Source: Entophlyctis helioformis
Taxonomy: Eukaryota > Chytridiomycota > Chytridiomycetes > Chytridiales > Chytriomycetaceae
DNA: 64,000 nucleotides
NCBI GenBank assembly: GCA_025526915.1
Contig: JAHLKH010000074.1
Coordinates: 1-64,000 of the forward strand
Direction: 5' to 3'
Below the pieces are notes generated by a model. That model was not told where the DNA came from and did no database searches. It saw only the letters and a program-made list of their open reading frames with translations. The position numbers were made by a program, and so were the translations under genes. Position 1 is the stretch's first letter. Each line of letters begins with the position of its first letter. Of this stretch, positions 48,080 through 60,613 are shown piece after piece.

Positions 48080-49253
48080 TGCCGGCGACTCTTGCAGGAG
48101 AGGCGTCGGCTGGCTGCGCGAGAGTGACTGACGCAGCGGAACGGGCGGGCAGGCGTGACACTGGCTGGCGGACGCATTTCCCGCCCGCTGACAATGCTGT
48201 TTGCTCTGCCGCTCGCTCCTGTGGCAGGCGCATCGGCGTGCCATCGGCGTGCCATCGGCTGCTCGTGGCTGTCGTTTGCATGTCATCTGCAACGCGTTCT
48301 GTGCACATTTGTGCGAGGCTGGCGGGAAATGCGTCCGCCCAAACGTGGTCAGCCGACGCATGTGACATCTGGCTGGCCTTTCAACTGGCCGGCTGTCTGG
48401 CTGGCTGGCTGCAAGGGCCGGCAGTGTTGCATCACTGCCTGTCACAGATCCGACGCTGTGCAGGCTGGTGCTGCTCTGCTGCGAGTGTGCAGCCAGCCAG
48501 CCAGCCAGCAGCAGCCAGCCAGCCAGCAGCCAGTCGGAGTCGGGAGGGCTGGCTGGCACGCAGACCGACTGCGAGCGGCTCGACTGGCTGCACTTGGACG
48601 CGCAGCTGTGTGCCAGCAGCGGATCCCAGTGCACAGGCAGTCTCTGTGGCGGCTGATCGCTGCTCGTGTCGCCTCGGCACATCGGCATCCATCGCCCACT
48701 GCGCCACACTGCCGCCCACTGGCTGGCCTGGCTGGACTGGCTGGATTGCAGTGCCGCCTGCAGGTGAGAGCGTATGCCAGCAGATGGCGTGTGCCACAGC
48801 CCATCGATGCCGTCGGTCTGGCAGCGTGGACAGGCGCACGTTCTGTCCGCCGCTGCTGCTCCCTCGTGACGTGTGCCACACCGGCAGCTGCCATCTCCGC
48901 CCATCCTGAAAGGCTCGCTCGTCGGATCTGCGTCTCATCGTCGCCCGCCTCGCTGGCCCTGCTGGTCTCGTGATGCTCCCTTCCGGGTCGACCCCTCGTG
49001 CCATCGATGGCGGCCAGATCCGTCAACGATCCATGCAGTGGCACGTTTGTCTTGGCCAGCTGCCCCTTCTCCTTCTCCTTCACCACCACCGATCGAGCAG
49101 CAGCTTCACAGCGACGAGCGGCTTTCATTGTGCACGCAGCATCATGCAAGGCACCTGCAGCCGGCCAGATCAGTGTCGAGTTGCTGCTGCTGCTGCACTC
49201 ACAACAGCAGCTCTGCTTCGTCGATGTGTCCTTGGCTTCAAGAGGACGCAGTG
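48080..49253. other. Transporter upstream region, non-coding
   Basis: About 1.2 kb without a supported gene, mirrored at about 56871-58020. It holds GCCAGCCAGC runs, several copies of CATCGGCGTGC-like sequence, and GC-rich blocks that are open in many frames. A CTCCTTCTC run near 49070 is shared by both arms. Confidence 0.5.
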
Positions 49254-49321
49254 TGAGCGTCGAAATGGATGCAATCGCAAGCCCTTTGAGCACGCTTGCA
49301 TCGACGGTGCAGCCAGACCTG
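49254..49321 (-). pseudogene. GPCR exon remnant at left-arm inner edge
   Basis: On the minus strand this codes SGCTVDASVLKGLAIASIS, nearly the same as SFGCNVDAGVIKGLAITSIA in the intact GPCR-like gene at 55046-56565 (end of its exon 1). Only this exon end survives. Confidence 0.7.
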
Positions 49322-49357
49322 CTCGCCCCACTTTGCCCGCCAAGCCCAATCGCAACC

Positions 49358-52300
49358 ATGAACGACGAGATCGAGGCAGCGCTGGATGCGGCGATGGCCA
49401 GCGTGCTCAAGGAGCCGCACTCGCAGACGTACTTTGAGGAGTTTGAGCACTTCCAGGCCGAGGTGCAGCAGTTCTGGGCGGCCGCCGACGACCTGGGCGA
49501 CCGCCTGTGGTGGACGGACAAGCCCAGCTACGGCATGCGGCTCGAGCGGCTGCTTCAGACGGTGCGGTCAAGTGCCTGCGTGTGCGCCGTCTGCTGCACA
49601 TCGCTGGGCCTGTGGTGCTGACGCGGGGCTTGTCCGTCGGCACACGCCTGCTGCAGGTCGACAAGTACCAGGAGCAGCCGCAGCTGCTGGACCCGCACCT
49701 CGAGGCCATGACGGCGCCCATCGTGCCCCGTCTGCTCGCGGGCATCAAGGCGTTTCCGTCCATGTCCGAACAGGAGCAGCGCGCACACCTCGAGCAGACG
49801 TCGCCGTTCTACGCCATCCTGTACCGCCTGTGCAAGACCAGGGGCTACAAGGTCATTGTCGCTACCTGACGCACGAGGTGGCCGACCTGGAGCCCTGCCT
49901 CGACTTTCTCGTTGCGTCCAACGACGCCAGCACGGCCCGCCACTGGCAGACGCGCTACGTGACGCTGCTGTGGGCGTCGCTCGTGTCGATGGTGCCGTTC
50001 GATCTGGCCCGCGTCGACAGCGGCCGGCCGGGCGACGAGCCGCTCGTCGAGCGCATGCTGGCATCGGCAAGATGTTCCTGAGCTCCGCGGGCAAGGAGTA
50101 CGAGGGCTCTGCCGTGCTGCTCATGCGTCTGCTGACTCGGTGCGTGCCACCTCGTCGGCATGCTGAGCCCACATGCAGATCTGCCTGTGCACTGACACCG
50201 GCCCGCCCTTGCCTTCCTTCGGTCTGCTCGCAGCAAGGACACGGCACAAACGCATCTCATTCCGTTCATCAACTGGGCGTTCTCAAACTTTGACCAGACA
50301 GACGACATCTTCAAGGTACTGGGCGGAGCTTGGCACGCACAGGCACGCCTCAGTCCTGCTTGCTCACCAGCCTTGTGCTCGTTGCTGTCCATCCGCACTT
50401 GCCTGCCCTTTGAATCCCCCAGATCCGCGGTCTGCTTGCAGTCCTGTGCGCGTTGTACAAGTACGGCCCCCGAGGACTGCTGCTGCCGACCGTGCACCAC
50501 GTCCGCACATGCTGCACCCTCATCGCCGACCCCAAGATCAACAAGAACGCGCTGCTTCGCAAACAGGTTGTCAAGCTAGCCCAGCGCATCGCTCTGTGCT
50601 CCCTCAAGCCGCGTGTTGCCGTGTGGCGATACCAGCGTGGATCGCGATCGCTCGCAGAGAACTTGGGCAGTGTCCCGAGCCGGACGTTGGCCACTTCCAG
50701 TACCGTGTCTGCACCTGCTCCGTTTGCTGGCGTTGGTGCTGGCGGGCTTGTGGCCGCTGCCCCTGACGCCAAGTCATCCGGCGGCACGGGGATTGCTGAT
50801 CTGCAGACACTCAATGACGACGAAGACGATGTGCCTGAGGAGATGGAAGACATTATCGGCATTCTCCTTGAAGGCCTCCGCGACACTGTACGTAAAGCCC
50901 GTGGTTGCCACGCACTACATGTAGTTGCTTCACTGCGTATCTGACACGAGCTGGATGTGTGGGTGGCTACAGGACACGATCGTGCGCTGGACGTCTGCAA
51001 AGGGGGTGGGCCGCATCGCCAACCGACTCAACTACGAGCTCGCCGACGAGATTGTTGGCTCTGTCATTGACATGCTCGCCGAAGATGTGGTTTTGGACGA
51101 GACTGCGGGTGCCTCTGGGCCGCTCTCTGCAAGCATTGCTGGCACGTCGGACGCCACGTGGCACGGTGCCCTTCTTGCTCTCGCCGAGCTCACCCGTCGC
51201 GGTCTGCTGCTTGCACCTCGGCTGGCGCAGTGCATGCCCTGGGTGTTGCGTGTAAGCACCAGCCTCGACCCATCGTCTCATGGATGGCAAGCACGTATTC
51301 TGACCACTTTGTGTCATGCTCTTTGATGTCAGGGTCTCTCGTTTGATCAGCGAAAGGGCTCGCACTCGATTGGAGCACCCGTGCGCGACGCTGCCTGCTA
51401 CGTCTGCTGGTCGTTTGCGCGTGCGTATTCAGCCCAAGATCTCATGCCGTACATCGCAGATCTGTCCAGCCGTCTCGTCGTGTCCAGCGTGACGGACCGT
51501 GAGGTCAACATTCGCCGTGCGAGTGCTGCCGCCTTCCAAGAGAACGTCGGCCGCCATGTGAGCATCCAAATGACTTTCCAAGCCTATCCACACTCATGGC
51601 TGCCATGCTCACTGCTTGCAATGCAGGGTCTGTTTCCGCATGGCATCCCCATCATTGGCATTGCTGATTACTTTACAATCGGCAACCGCAACAACACGTT
51701 TATGGAGATTGCACCGGCTGTTGCCAAGTAAGTTGCATGCTGCTGAATGCCTCGACTAGTCTTGGAGCTGACGTCTTGTATCACCAAGGTTTCCCGAGTA
51801 TGCGCGTCCCATCATGGACCACATCGCCACGTTCTGCTTGCCGCACTGGGACAAGAACATGCGCGCGCTGGCTGCCAAGTCTCTTGGAGTGCTGGCCACT
51901 ATCCACCCTGCGTACATACGCAGCACAGTGCTCCCAAAGACCGTTGCATGGATCAAGTCGGACGAGCTCGAGATCCGCCACGGGTCGCTCATGGCGACTG
52001 CCGAGATTATCCGTGGTCTAGCTGAGTCGTCTGGCTCCACGTGGGGCGACAAAGATCTTGCCAATATCGTTGTGGTAAGCCTCGTGGACGGTCAGCACAC
52101 GATGGACGGTTAGCTGACGGCAACCATGCGATGCTATGCAGCCGGCCGTGATGTCGATTGCGTCCTTTTTCCCGACACACACAGAAACGTTCGGCTCTGA
52201 CTTGACACGCGCTGGCGCGTCGCTTCTTGCAGGTGCACTGGCAGAGTCGGGTGCCTTTGGCGCTTTCCTCGCATCTCCTGCCACCGCGGCATCCGTCTCG

Positions 52301-53912
52301 TCGCAGCTCCTGAACGACTGGTGGCGGCTCCTGGACACCTCGCTCGAGCGGTCAGAGGAACACGTCCAGCTTGAGTCCGCACTGGCTGTCAGCCGCATGT
52401 GCTCGGTCGGCACCGGCCTGAGCCCCGAGCGTCTTCAAAGCTATCTGGCGGGTCTTGTGCATACGGCAGACAAGCACCGCCGTCGCGGTGTTGCTCTGGC
52501 ACTCGGATACATGCAACTATCGACGCTTGCTCCGTCCATTGAGCCTGCCATTTCTGCTCTCTGTCTTGCATCCCGTGTCCACAAGGACGCTGTCTACAAC
52601 GATGCCGAGTCACGTCGCAATGCCGTGCAAGCGCTCACCCGGATTGTGCAGACGCTGGGTGATGCTCTCCTTGACGCCGATGTCGTCCCGCCCGAGTGCG
52701 TCGCCCGCATCATTGCCACGCTCCTTGTAGGCATGGAAGACTACTCCACCGACTCGCGCGGCGATGTGGGATCGTGGGTCCGTGATGCATCCATACACGG
52801 CATCGAGGCACTCTTGAACGCCGTGTCAGCCCTCGAGCAGCACCTCCCGCCATCGGCCGACCTGGCTTCATCTGCCATCACGGGCGAGACGCGCCGTGCC
52901 ATGATTGGCGCCATCTGTATGCAGAGCGTGGAGAAGATTGACCGTATTCGCGAGACGGCCGGCACGGCGCTCGCCAGGCTCGTCTGGTCGCCCGACCACC
53001 TGCAGTTCCCGAGCAAGACAGAGCTGCAGACGCTCATCGCCCGCGACCATGAAGTCAACTGGCTCAACCCGCGCGAAGTCTATCCGCATATGGCGAGACT
53101 GCTCCAACTCCCAGCATACCGACTCGAGGTTCTCACTGGGTTTGTTGTTTCGGTCGGCGGCCTGACTGAGAGCCTTGTGCGGCACTCGTCGGCTGGGCTT
53201 GTTGACTTTCTCGGCACGCTGCCGGCCACCAGCGACCAAAGCCAGGGCCATGCACTCACTGTCAGCGACGTCCTTGACACGGTTGCGGAACTGTTCCGGC
53301 TGTACCAGCGCGACGATCGGGTTTCTATCCCTCTCCTTGAGCTTCTTGACCTCTTACTCTCGACGGGCGTTGTTGGACCGGCCGTCACTGCATCGCGACA
53401 CCTGGTTGCGCTGTTTGGGTTCGCCAAAGCCGAAGTGCTCAAGTCGCGCCATGTCAAGAAACTTGCTGTGGCCATCAAAGTGTAAGCCGTCGCAACAAGT
53501 GGCTGCTACGCATAAGGCATTGCGCTGACGCGATGGATTGGCGGGCATGCACAGATTTACTGGGTTCGCTGGGTTCGTTGGCCACCACGAGGCGGCGGGT
53601 GTGCAAAGGAGCGCGCTCAAGCAGCTGGTTCTGTACCTCGCGCATCCGTACCCAACAGTGCGTTGCGTTGCATGCCATGTTCTTGCAGATGGGCAGTGAC
53701 TGATGGGTACCGCGTGATATCATGGTTGGCAGGTCCGCCGCTCCGTGTCAGAATCTCTGTATCTGCTGCTGACAACGGCTCTGCTGCATCTGGATGGCGA
53801 GACGTCTGCCACCGTCGAAGACCTACTGCTTACAACCGACTGGGACGCAACGCCTGTTGCTGAGCTCAAGACAATTCGCGCTACGATCGAGGCTGGCTTG
53901 CTTTCTGCTTGA
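49358..53912 (+). CDS. TBCD: Tubulin-folding cofactor D (TBCD/CIN1), two frame breaks
   Basis: HEAT-repeat chaperone that assembles alpha/beta-tubulin with cofactors C and E. Eleven exons: 49358-49561, 49657-50139, 50234-50315, 50420-50887, 50973-51251, 51333-51557, 51627-51727, 51789-52074, 52142-53481, 53555-53657, 53733-53912 (about 1250 aa). Family landmarks: DKYQEQPQLLDPHLE, GYKVIV/RYLTHEVADLEP, GKMFLSSAGKE, DTIVRWTSAKGVGRIANRL, VRDAACYVCWSFAR, and a C-terminal LYLAHPYPTVRRSVSESLY. In exon 2 the frame breaks twice (about 49859 and about 50062), each fixed by one extra base; all exons downstream are clean. That pattern suits assembly error in an otherwise functional gene. Its promoter lies inside the left repeat arm. 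Confidence 0.88.
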
Positions 53913-54270
53913 TGCTCGACACGATCCAACGACGGGAGTGATGTCCAGCAGTCGCAATCACCAAGAGACGATCGCGCGCTATTGATGATGCCAAGATGAT
54001 GAACTGATCGCCTGATACGAAAGGGTGGTGTGAGATCGATGTTGGGAACGAGAAGGGGAACGGAATGAAAAGCACCAGCTTGTTTCCTGATGGTATCAAA
54101 GTCAGCTGGCGGCCTTGACTGCCGCCAACGAGTCTACCTCTCTCTCTCTCTCTCTCTCTTCTCGACTTCAGACTGCCGCCAATGAACCTATGTTGCTGCT
54201 CGCATTTCACTAGCCGCTCGAGCTCGGATCCAAGTGCTGGCTTTTAATGCCCGTGAGCTCTGAACACTGC
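53913..54270. other. Intergenic region with (CT)n run
   Basis: No gene recognised. A CTCTCT microsatellite of about 28 nt starts near 54132, flanked by two copies of GACTGCCGCCAA (near 54118 and 54171). Confidence 0.45.
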
Positions 54271-54279
54271 TCACAAGTT

Positions 54280-54900
54280 CCAGATCATCGACCGCCGCCT
54301 TGACGCCGCCGTGTCAAGCAGACGTGCATTGCTTCCACAGCTCATGACGAACGCGGCAGCCGTCGAACCGTTGACGATCGCTCCGTCGCCTCCTGTCGCT
54401 GCACACGGCCACAGCCGCATGGAGTCAATCGGTCCAGCTGGCCGCCGGCTCTCTCGCTGCGGAAGCGATGCCTCGTGCGACGCCAACAAACGCGGTGGCA
54501 TCATCACCATCAGCCACAGCAACCTGCCGTCCCGCTCAGGACGCAATTCCAATGCATCAGCTGCCCCGATGCTGCGCATGAAGCAGGCCATCATCCGTCG
54601 TGCCGTCTTCATCTGCACGCTGTGCCAGTCAGCCACGCATTCGTTGGTGTCGCCTCTCTTGGCAACCCTTGTCTTGTGGACAGCAAGCAGCGTCTCGTCT
54701 GTCAATCCACTCACCCTCTTCATCGTCGACTGCAACTACCGCGAGTGCCTGCTGGACATGGCGTGTTCAAGTGGATCCGGCCGTCGATGCTCTCAAGCCC
54801 TTGTGGATCAAAGCTCGCTGCCAGCATTGCCCAACCAGCCTCACGGCGCAACTCTGAGCCACCAATACGACCCGTGTCCCCAACCGTGGCTGCGGTGTCT
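54280..54900 (+). pseudogene. GPCR-like pseudogene, C-terminal half
   Basis: Encodes LRMKQAIIRRAVFICTLCQ and VNPLTLFIVDCNYRECLLDM, aligned with LRMKVAIIRRTIAIT and VNPITFFIVDVRYKASLADM of the intact gene just downstream. About 14 residues of helix 6 are deleted, and helices 1-5 are missing. There is no start codon with a membrane segment. Confidence 0.75.
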
Positions 54901-55045
54901 GTGGCTGCAAGCATGGACGACTTGATGCCATGGACTTTTAAGCTCTGGGTTCCATAGCCTTTTATACCTTTTGCGCCATTCCAATCACCCTTTCTGCAGA
55001 CAAGCAATCCATCTGCTGCAAGCTGCTGGCCGACCATCATCGGCC

Positions 55046-56565
55046 ATGACGGCCGATGGCGCGTTTGACAAGGCACTTCTGGTCGTCTGCATCTGTGGTG
55101 TCGTCCTCAACCTGCTGCTCATTGCCAGCATCGCCGGCTCGCAGCGTCTCCGGCCGCAGCCAGAAACCATCCTCAACGCATCCCTCGCATGGAACGATCT
55201 CGTCTTTGCCCTGACAGTGGCTGCAAAGCATGCCATGATCCTCGCTCTTGGACGCGAGAACACGTTTCTGAGCAGCAGCTTTGGATGCAACGTTGATGCT
55301 GGCGTCATCAAAGGTCTTGCCATCACGTCCATCGCCACGCTCACGTAAGTCGCTGTCTGTTTGTGTCTTTCCATGGCGGTTCTGTGGCTGCTGCGGCGGC
55401 GTCGACTGTCAGCTTGCCAGAATCAACGACGGCACCGTCTGCCAATCAGCCACCATCCAACAGCGGCGTCGGTCTGGATTCGCTCAGCTGGACTGACACG
55501 CGATCTCGTGGAATCTTTGTGCCGCGTCGCTGGCCGTTCTGCAGGTCGATTGCCATCTACCACTTCCTGCTCATCGTGCCAGACACAAAGCGGCCGCCAT
55601 CCATGCGGTCCATGTACATATGGGCAGCCAGCCTGTGGGTCTTTGGCGGCACGTGGTCTTGCCTGCCCATTCTCGCTGGCTCAGGCTACGTGATCCAGCC
55701 ATCCAAGCTGTTCTGCTCCATCGACTACAGGTCGGCTGAAGTCAGTGTCCTCGTCGAGACAACGCTCGACGTGATCCTGTTCGCGGGATGCCTGATCGTC
55801 ATTGCCGTCTGCTACGGCCTCATCCTGCTCAAGTTCGTGCGCATCAGCAACCGGATTGATGCTGCCTTCCAACGCATCAGTCGGCAGCTCGAGACAGCCG
55901 GGCTCGCTCTGAGCAGAGACTGCATAGTGTCGCCTGTTGCGAGACCACTCATGGCGAATGCTGCCGATGCTGCCGACCACCACCGCCTGCCGATCACCAT
56001 GACATCTCAACCACCGTCCCTTGTGCTCGTCCAGCTGCCGCCATCTGCACAAACCGTCATGCCACATGCAACCAACACCAAGACAGCCGCGTCTGGCGTC
56101 CGCACTGCTGGAGTCTGGCCGGCACAGTCCAGACACAACAGGAAAGCAAGCAACTCGGCCCTACTGCGCATGAAAGTGGCCATCATCCGTCGCACCATCG
56201 CGATCACAGCCGCCTTCAGTGTCTGCTGGATACCCTTCCTCATCTGCACGCTCTACCAAACATTCACGCACTCGTTCGTGTCTGCCACCACGGACTCGCT
56301 CGTGATCCTCATGGCAGGCTCGGCCGTCGTGGTTAACCCCATCACCTTCTTCATCGTCGATGTGCGTTACAAGGCGTCGCTGGCCGACATGGTGAGGTCG
56401 ACGTGCAGAGGGCGGCTGGCAGGACAGTCGCTCTCGTCGCTCGATCCCTCCAGATCTTCAAGGCAGTCCTTGAGTGTTGCTGATCAGTACTCGTCTGACA
56501 CTGACGGCGACGACTACAGCGCATTCGCTGCGGACATGGCGCTTGGTGCCTCACACGTGCAATGA
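55046..56565 (+). CDS. Seven-helix receptor (rhodopsin-like GPCR)
   Basis: Two exons: 55046-55344 and 55545-56565; 439 aa, with GTAAGT donor and CTGCAG acceptor. Helices 1-3 lie in exon 1 (up to GVIKGLAITSIATLT), then SIAIYHFLLIVPD at the position of the class A DRY region (Asp/Arg not kept), helices 4-5, a long third intracellular loop rich in Ala/Thr/Pro, a basic LRMKVAIIRR, helix 6 with CWIPF (like CWxP) and helix 7 with NPITFFIVD (like NPxxY). A Ser-rich tail could be phosphorylated. It is the only intact member of a local family. Ligand unknown. Confidence 0.78.
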
Positions 56566-56639
56566 AGGTGGATGGGGCATTGCATCCAGATCGTGTCTGC
56601 AGCCAAGGATCTGGGCTCTCTGCGCTTAGAACCAGCCTG

Positions 56640-56870
56640 GAAATACCCGCCGACACTTTTGAGCATCCGCTACTGTGGGTCTCGGTCGCTAGTGTGGTGT
56701 TCAACTCGCTGTTGATAGCGAGCAGCTCTCGCATGCGCCGATGCGGTGTTTGCGATGCCATGAACACACGCTCTTGGCGAGCAGGTCTGGCTGCGACGTC
56801 GATGCAGGCGTGCTCAAAGGGCTTGCGATTGCATCCATTTCCACGCTCATACTGCGTCCTTGAAGCCAAG
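56640..56870 (+). pseudogene. GPCR remnant at right-arm inner edge
   Basis: Helix 1 (HPLLWVSVASVVFNSLLIAS) is followed, after loss of helix 2 and in another frame, by SGCDVDAGVLKGLAIASIS, both clear relatives of exon 1 of the intact gene. The second part lies inside the right arm and mirrors 49254-49321. Hence the arm was created from within a GPCR paralog. Confidence 0.7.
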
Positions 56871-57566
56871 GATACTGCGACGAAGCAGTGCTGCTGTTGT
56901 GAGTGCAGCAGCAGCAGCAACTCGACACTGATCTGGCCGGCTGCAGGTGCCTTGCATGGTGCTGCCTGCTCAGTGAAAGCCGCTCGTCGCTGTGAAGCTG
57001 CTGCTCGATCGGTGGTGGTGAAGGAGAAGGAGAAGGGGCAGCTGGCCAAGACAAACGTGCCACTGCATGGATCGTTGACGGATCTGGCCGCCATCGATGG
57101 CACGAGGGGAGTCGACCCGGAAGGGAGCATCACGAGACCAGCAGGGCCAGCGAGGCGGGCGACGATGAGACGCAGATCCGACGAGCGAGCCTTTCAGGAT
57201 GGGCGGAGATGGCAGCTGCGGTGTGGCACACGTCACGAGGGAGCAGCAGCGGCGGACAGAACGTGCGCCTGTCCACGCTGCCAGACCGACGGCATCGATG
57301 GGCTGTGGCACACGCCATCTGCTGGCATACGCTCTCACCTGCAGGCGGCACTGCAATCCAGCCAGTCCAGCCAGGCCAGCCAGTGGGCGGCAGTGTGGCG
57401 CAGTGGGCGATGGATGCCGATGTGCCGAGGCGACACGAGCAGCGATCAGCCGCCACAGAGACTGCCTGTGCACTGGGATCCGCTGCTGGCACACAGCTGC
57501 GCGTCCAAGTGCAGCCAGTCGAGCCGCTCGCAGTCGGTCTGCGTGCCAGCCAGCCCTCCCGACTCC

Positions 57567-57607
<41 letters not shown>

Positions 57608-58020
57608 CACACTCGCAGCAGAGCAGCACCAGCCTGCACAGCGTCGGATCTGTGACAGGCAGTGATGCAACACTGCCGGCACCTTGCAGCCAGCCAGCAG
57701 CCAGCCAGCCGGCCAGTTGAAGGCCAGCCAGATGTCACATGCGTCGGCTGACCACGTTTGGGCGGACGCATTTCCCGCCAGCCTCGCACAAATGTGCACA
57801 GAACGCGTTGCAGATGACATGCAAACGGCAGCCACGAGCAGCCGATGGCACGCCGATGGCACGCCGATGCGCCTGCAACAGGAGCGAGCGGCAGAGCAAA
57901 CAGCATTGTCAGCGGGCGGGAAATGCGTCCGCCAGCCAGTGTCACGCCTGCCCGCCCGTTCCGCTGCGTCAGTCACTCTCGCGCAGCCAGCCGACGCCTC
58001 TCCTGCAAGAGTCGCCGGCA
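56871..58020. other. Transporter upstream region, non-coding (right copy)
   Basis: Mirror of 48080-49253. Differs mainly in the number of GGCTGGCTGG units (near 57580) and a few bases. No gene supported; long open frames arise from the base composition. Confidence 0.5.
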
Positions 58021-58027
58021 TATAAAG
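58021..58027 (+). promoter_or_regulatory. TATA box of transporter, right copy
   Basis: TATAAAG 64 nt upstream of the ATG, mirrored in the left arm. Confidence 0.6.
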
Positions 58028-58090
58028 CCAGCCCGGCATCCCGCCCTGTCGTGCTCTCCAGTCAGTCACAGCAGCTCAACAACCAGCTCA

Positions 58091-59768
58091 ATGGCGACCA
58101 ACACGTACAGTTTCGTCGTTGCTTTCGCCGCCGGTGTCGGCGGTCTCCTCTTTGGTTACGAGATCGGTGTCATTGGGTACGCACGCCATGCTCTTGAACG
58201 CTGCCACTCGCTCTGCCATTCGCTGTGCCGCCTGCGTGATTCAGCGACTGTCTGCCATTGCCAGTCACTGACACTGCCTGCCCACTCGCTGTGCCCACTC
58301 GCTGTGCACACGATCTGTCCGTCCTCTCGCCTCCACGCAACCTGCCACCACCAACAGTCAGGTTCTGTCCATGACGTCGTTCGCCAGCTACTTTGGCTAC
58401 AAGTTCCTCAACGACAAGGGCGCTTGGGCCGAGTGCACGCCCGACAACTACCCCGCCGCCTGCACGGGCTACGCCGAGGACGTCACCGGCTGGATCACGT
58501 TCACCTTCCTCATTGGCTGCGCTCTCGGTGCTCTCCTCGCGTCGATGATGGCCGACGGTCTTGGCCGCAAGTGGTCGATTCTCGTTGGTGGCTTCTTCTT
58601 CACGCTCGGCTCCGTCTTCCAGTGCATTGCCACCAACGTCCCGTTCCTGTACGCCGGCCGCCTGGTTGCCGGCTTTGGTGTCGGCATCATGTCCATGTCC
58701 GTGCCGCTGTACATCTCCGAGACTGCGCCGACTGCCATCCGTGGCCGCCTCATCACGGTCTACCAGCTCATGATCACCATCGGCATCTTTGTCGCCTCGG
58801 TCATCAACTCGATCATCATCCTGACCGCCGAGGGCAAGGGCGACATTGAGTGGCGTGCGGCCCTCGGTGTGCAGATGATCCCCGGTGTCATCCTCATGAT
58901 CATCATGGTCTTCATGCCTTACTCGCCCCGCTGGCTCGCCAACCGCGACCGCGACACCGAGGCCATTGCCGTCCTTGCCAAGCTGCGCTCGCTCGACGTT
59001 GCGTCTGCGGCCGTGCAGGAGGAGTACCGCGAGATCAAGTCTGCCGTCGAGCTCGAGCGCCAGGTCGGCACCGCCTCGTGGCCCGAGCTCATGCGTCCCG
59101 GCATCATCAACCGCGTGTTCCTCGGCATCATGCTCCAGTTCTTCCAGCAGTGGACCGGTATCAACGTCATCCTGTACTACCAGTCCAACCTGTTCGAGCG
59201 CATGGGCATCGACGAGCGCCAGGCCCGCCTCACGTTCCCGCTCGCGTCCAACTTTATCAACTTTGTCGCCACGTTCCCGGGCATGTACCTCATTGAGCGC
59301 ATCGGCCGTCGCAAGCTGCTGCTCTTTGGTGGTGTCGGCATGGGTCTCTCGCACTTCTCGGTGTGCCTGTGGGTCGGTCTGTCCAAGACCACCCCCGCCC
59401 TCGCGTGGCTCGCCATCTTCTCGGTGTACTTCTTCTTCTTCTTCTTCGCCTCCACCTGGGGTCCCGTTGTGTGGGTGTACCAGTCCGAGATCTTCCCGCT
59501 CCGTGTCCGCGCCAAGGGCACCGGTGTGTCGACCATCTCCAACTGGTCGTGGAACGCCGTCATTGCCAAGATCACCCCCAAGATCATTGCCAAGGTCGAC
59601 TTCCTCGTCTACCTCATCTTCGGCTCGACCGGCATGCTCATGGCGCTCTTTGTCTACGTCTTCGTTCCCGAGACCATGGGCAAGTCGCTCGAGGAGATGG
59701 ACGAGCTCTTTGGCTCTACCGGTGCCAAGAAGTCCGACGTTGAGTTTGCTGCCAAGCAGGCCAACTAA
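58091..59768 (+). CDS. MFS sugar transporter, right-arm copy
   Basis: Two exons, 58091-58176 and 58358-59768, 498 aa, with exactly the exon and intron lengths of the left-arm gene. The predicted protein appears identical, and only scattered base differences are seen in the intron and flanks. Both copies keep their TATA box, so gene dosage for sugar uptake is probably doubled. Confidence 0.95.
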
Positions 59769-59964
59769 GCGATCGAGCATATTACCTGGCTTGATCGGTC
59801 TGTTACCTTCTACATACTATCATCACCCCCCTTCCACATTTAGTGTATTGCAACGATTGCCAATGAGAATAAACGGTCTGGCACTCGAAACAACCAAGCT
59901 TGGCATTGCGGGTGTGATGGGGAACAGCAGTGGCCTTGGCTGTCATGGTCATCGTCGATCAGCA

Positions 59965-60108
59965 TCACTGTTGGGCAGAGGCAGTGGCAAGTTTGTCGCG
60001 GAGCACACGGCGCAGGATCTTGCCAGACGCCGCACGCGGGATGGCGTCGATGAACTGCACACCGCCACGCAGCTGCTTGTGCTGGGCGGCGTGATTCCGC
60101 GAGCTGGT
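59965..60108 (-). pseudogene. C-terminal fragment of an AMP-binding enzyme, right copy
   Basis: Minus-strand counterpart of the left fragment with HKQLRGGVQFIDAIPRAASG and the catalytic-lysine motif SGKILRR. One visible difference is Ile for Met in VQFIDAIP; Ile is the more usual residue there. Same stop codon. No upstream domain is present. Confidence 0.75.
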
Positions 60109-60512
60109 CTGCAGGCTTGTCTGTCAGCTGGCATGTGGGACTTGGAGATCAGCGTCGGTGATGAGCAGCTTGGGACAGTCGACGATGATCAAGCAGCCGT
60201 TGGCAGAGATGATCGCCAGCAAGAGGTTCGCTGATCCATGGACAGGCATGCGGACATCCAGCCGGTGACTGCTGCTGCAACTGCTCGTGCAATGCGGATC
60301 ATGCAGCCAGCCGGCAGCCACACAGCGGCTGTTGCGTTGCGTGGCTGGTGGCCGCTCACGGCAGACACTTGCTCGCATCCAACCAACCGGCTGCTGTGGA
60401 CCAACCAACCAACCAACCAGCCAGCCAGCCAACCAGCCGGCTGCTGTGGCCAATCGGCTGCGTGCGTGTCGGCAAAACGGATTTGGTGGCACAGACACTG
60501 CAGACACCGCGA

Positions 60513-60520
60513 TATAAAAG
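60513..60520 (+). promoter_or_regulatory. TATA box of beta-lactamase-fold copy 4
   Basis: TATAAAAG 101 nt upstream of the ATG as in copy 1. Confidence 0.6.
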
Positions 60521-60613
60521 CGGCTGCCCGGTTGCCTGCTCTGCTCCAAACCACCGCTCTCCACAGCCAACCACCTGCAATCCACACCAACAACCACAAT
60601 CCCACAACCAGCA

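Larger units (their letters stand above)
43959..49327. repeat. Left arm of 5.4-kb inverted repeat
   Basis: Matches 56776-62151 in inverse orientation over its whole length: spacer repeat, beta-lactamase-fold gene, AMP-binding-enzyme fragment, sugar transporter, its upstream region and a GPCR remnant. The transporter exons and its 181-nt intron have equal lengths in both arms. The inner edge at 49327 lies only 31 nt before the cofactor D start codon. Confidence 0.9.
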
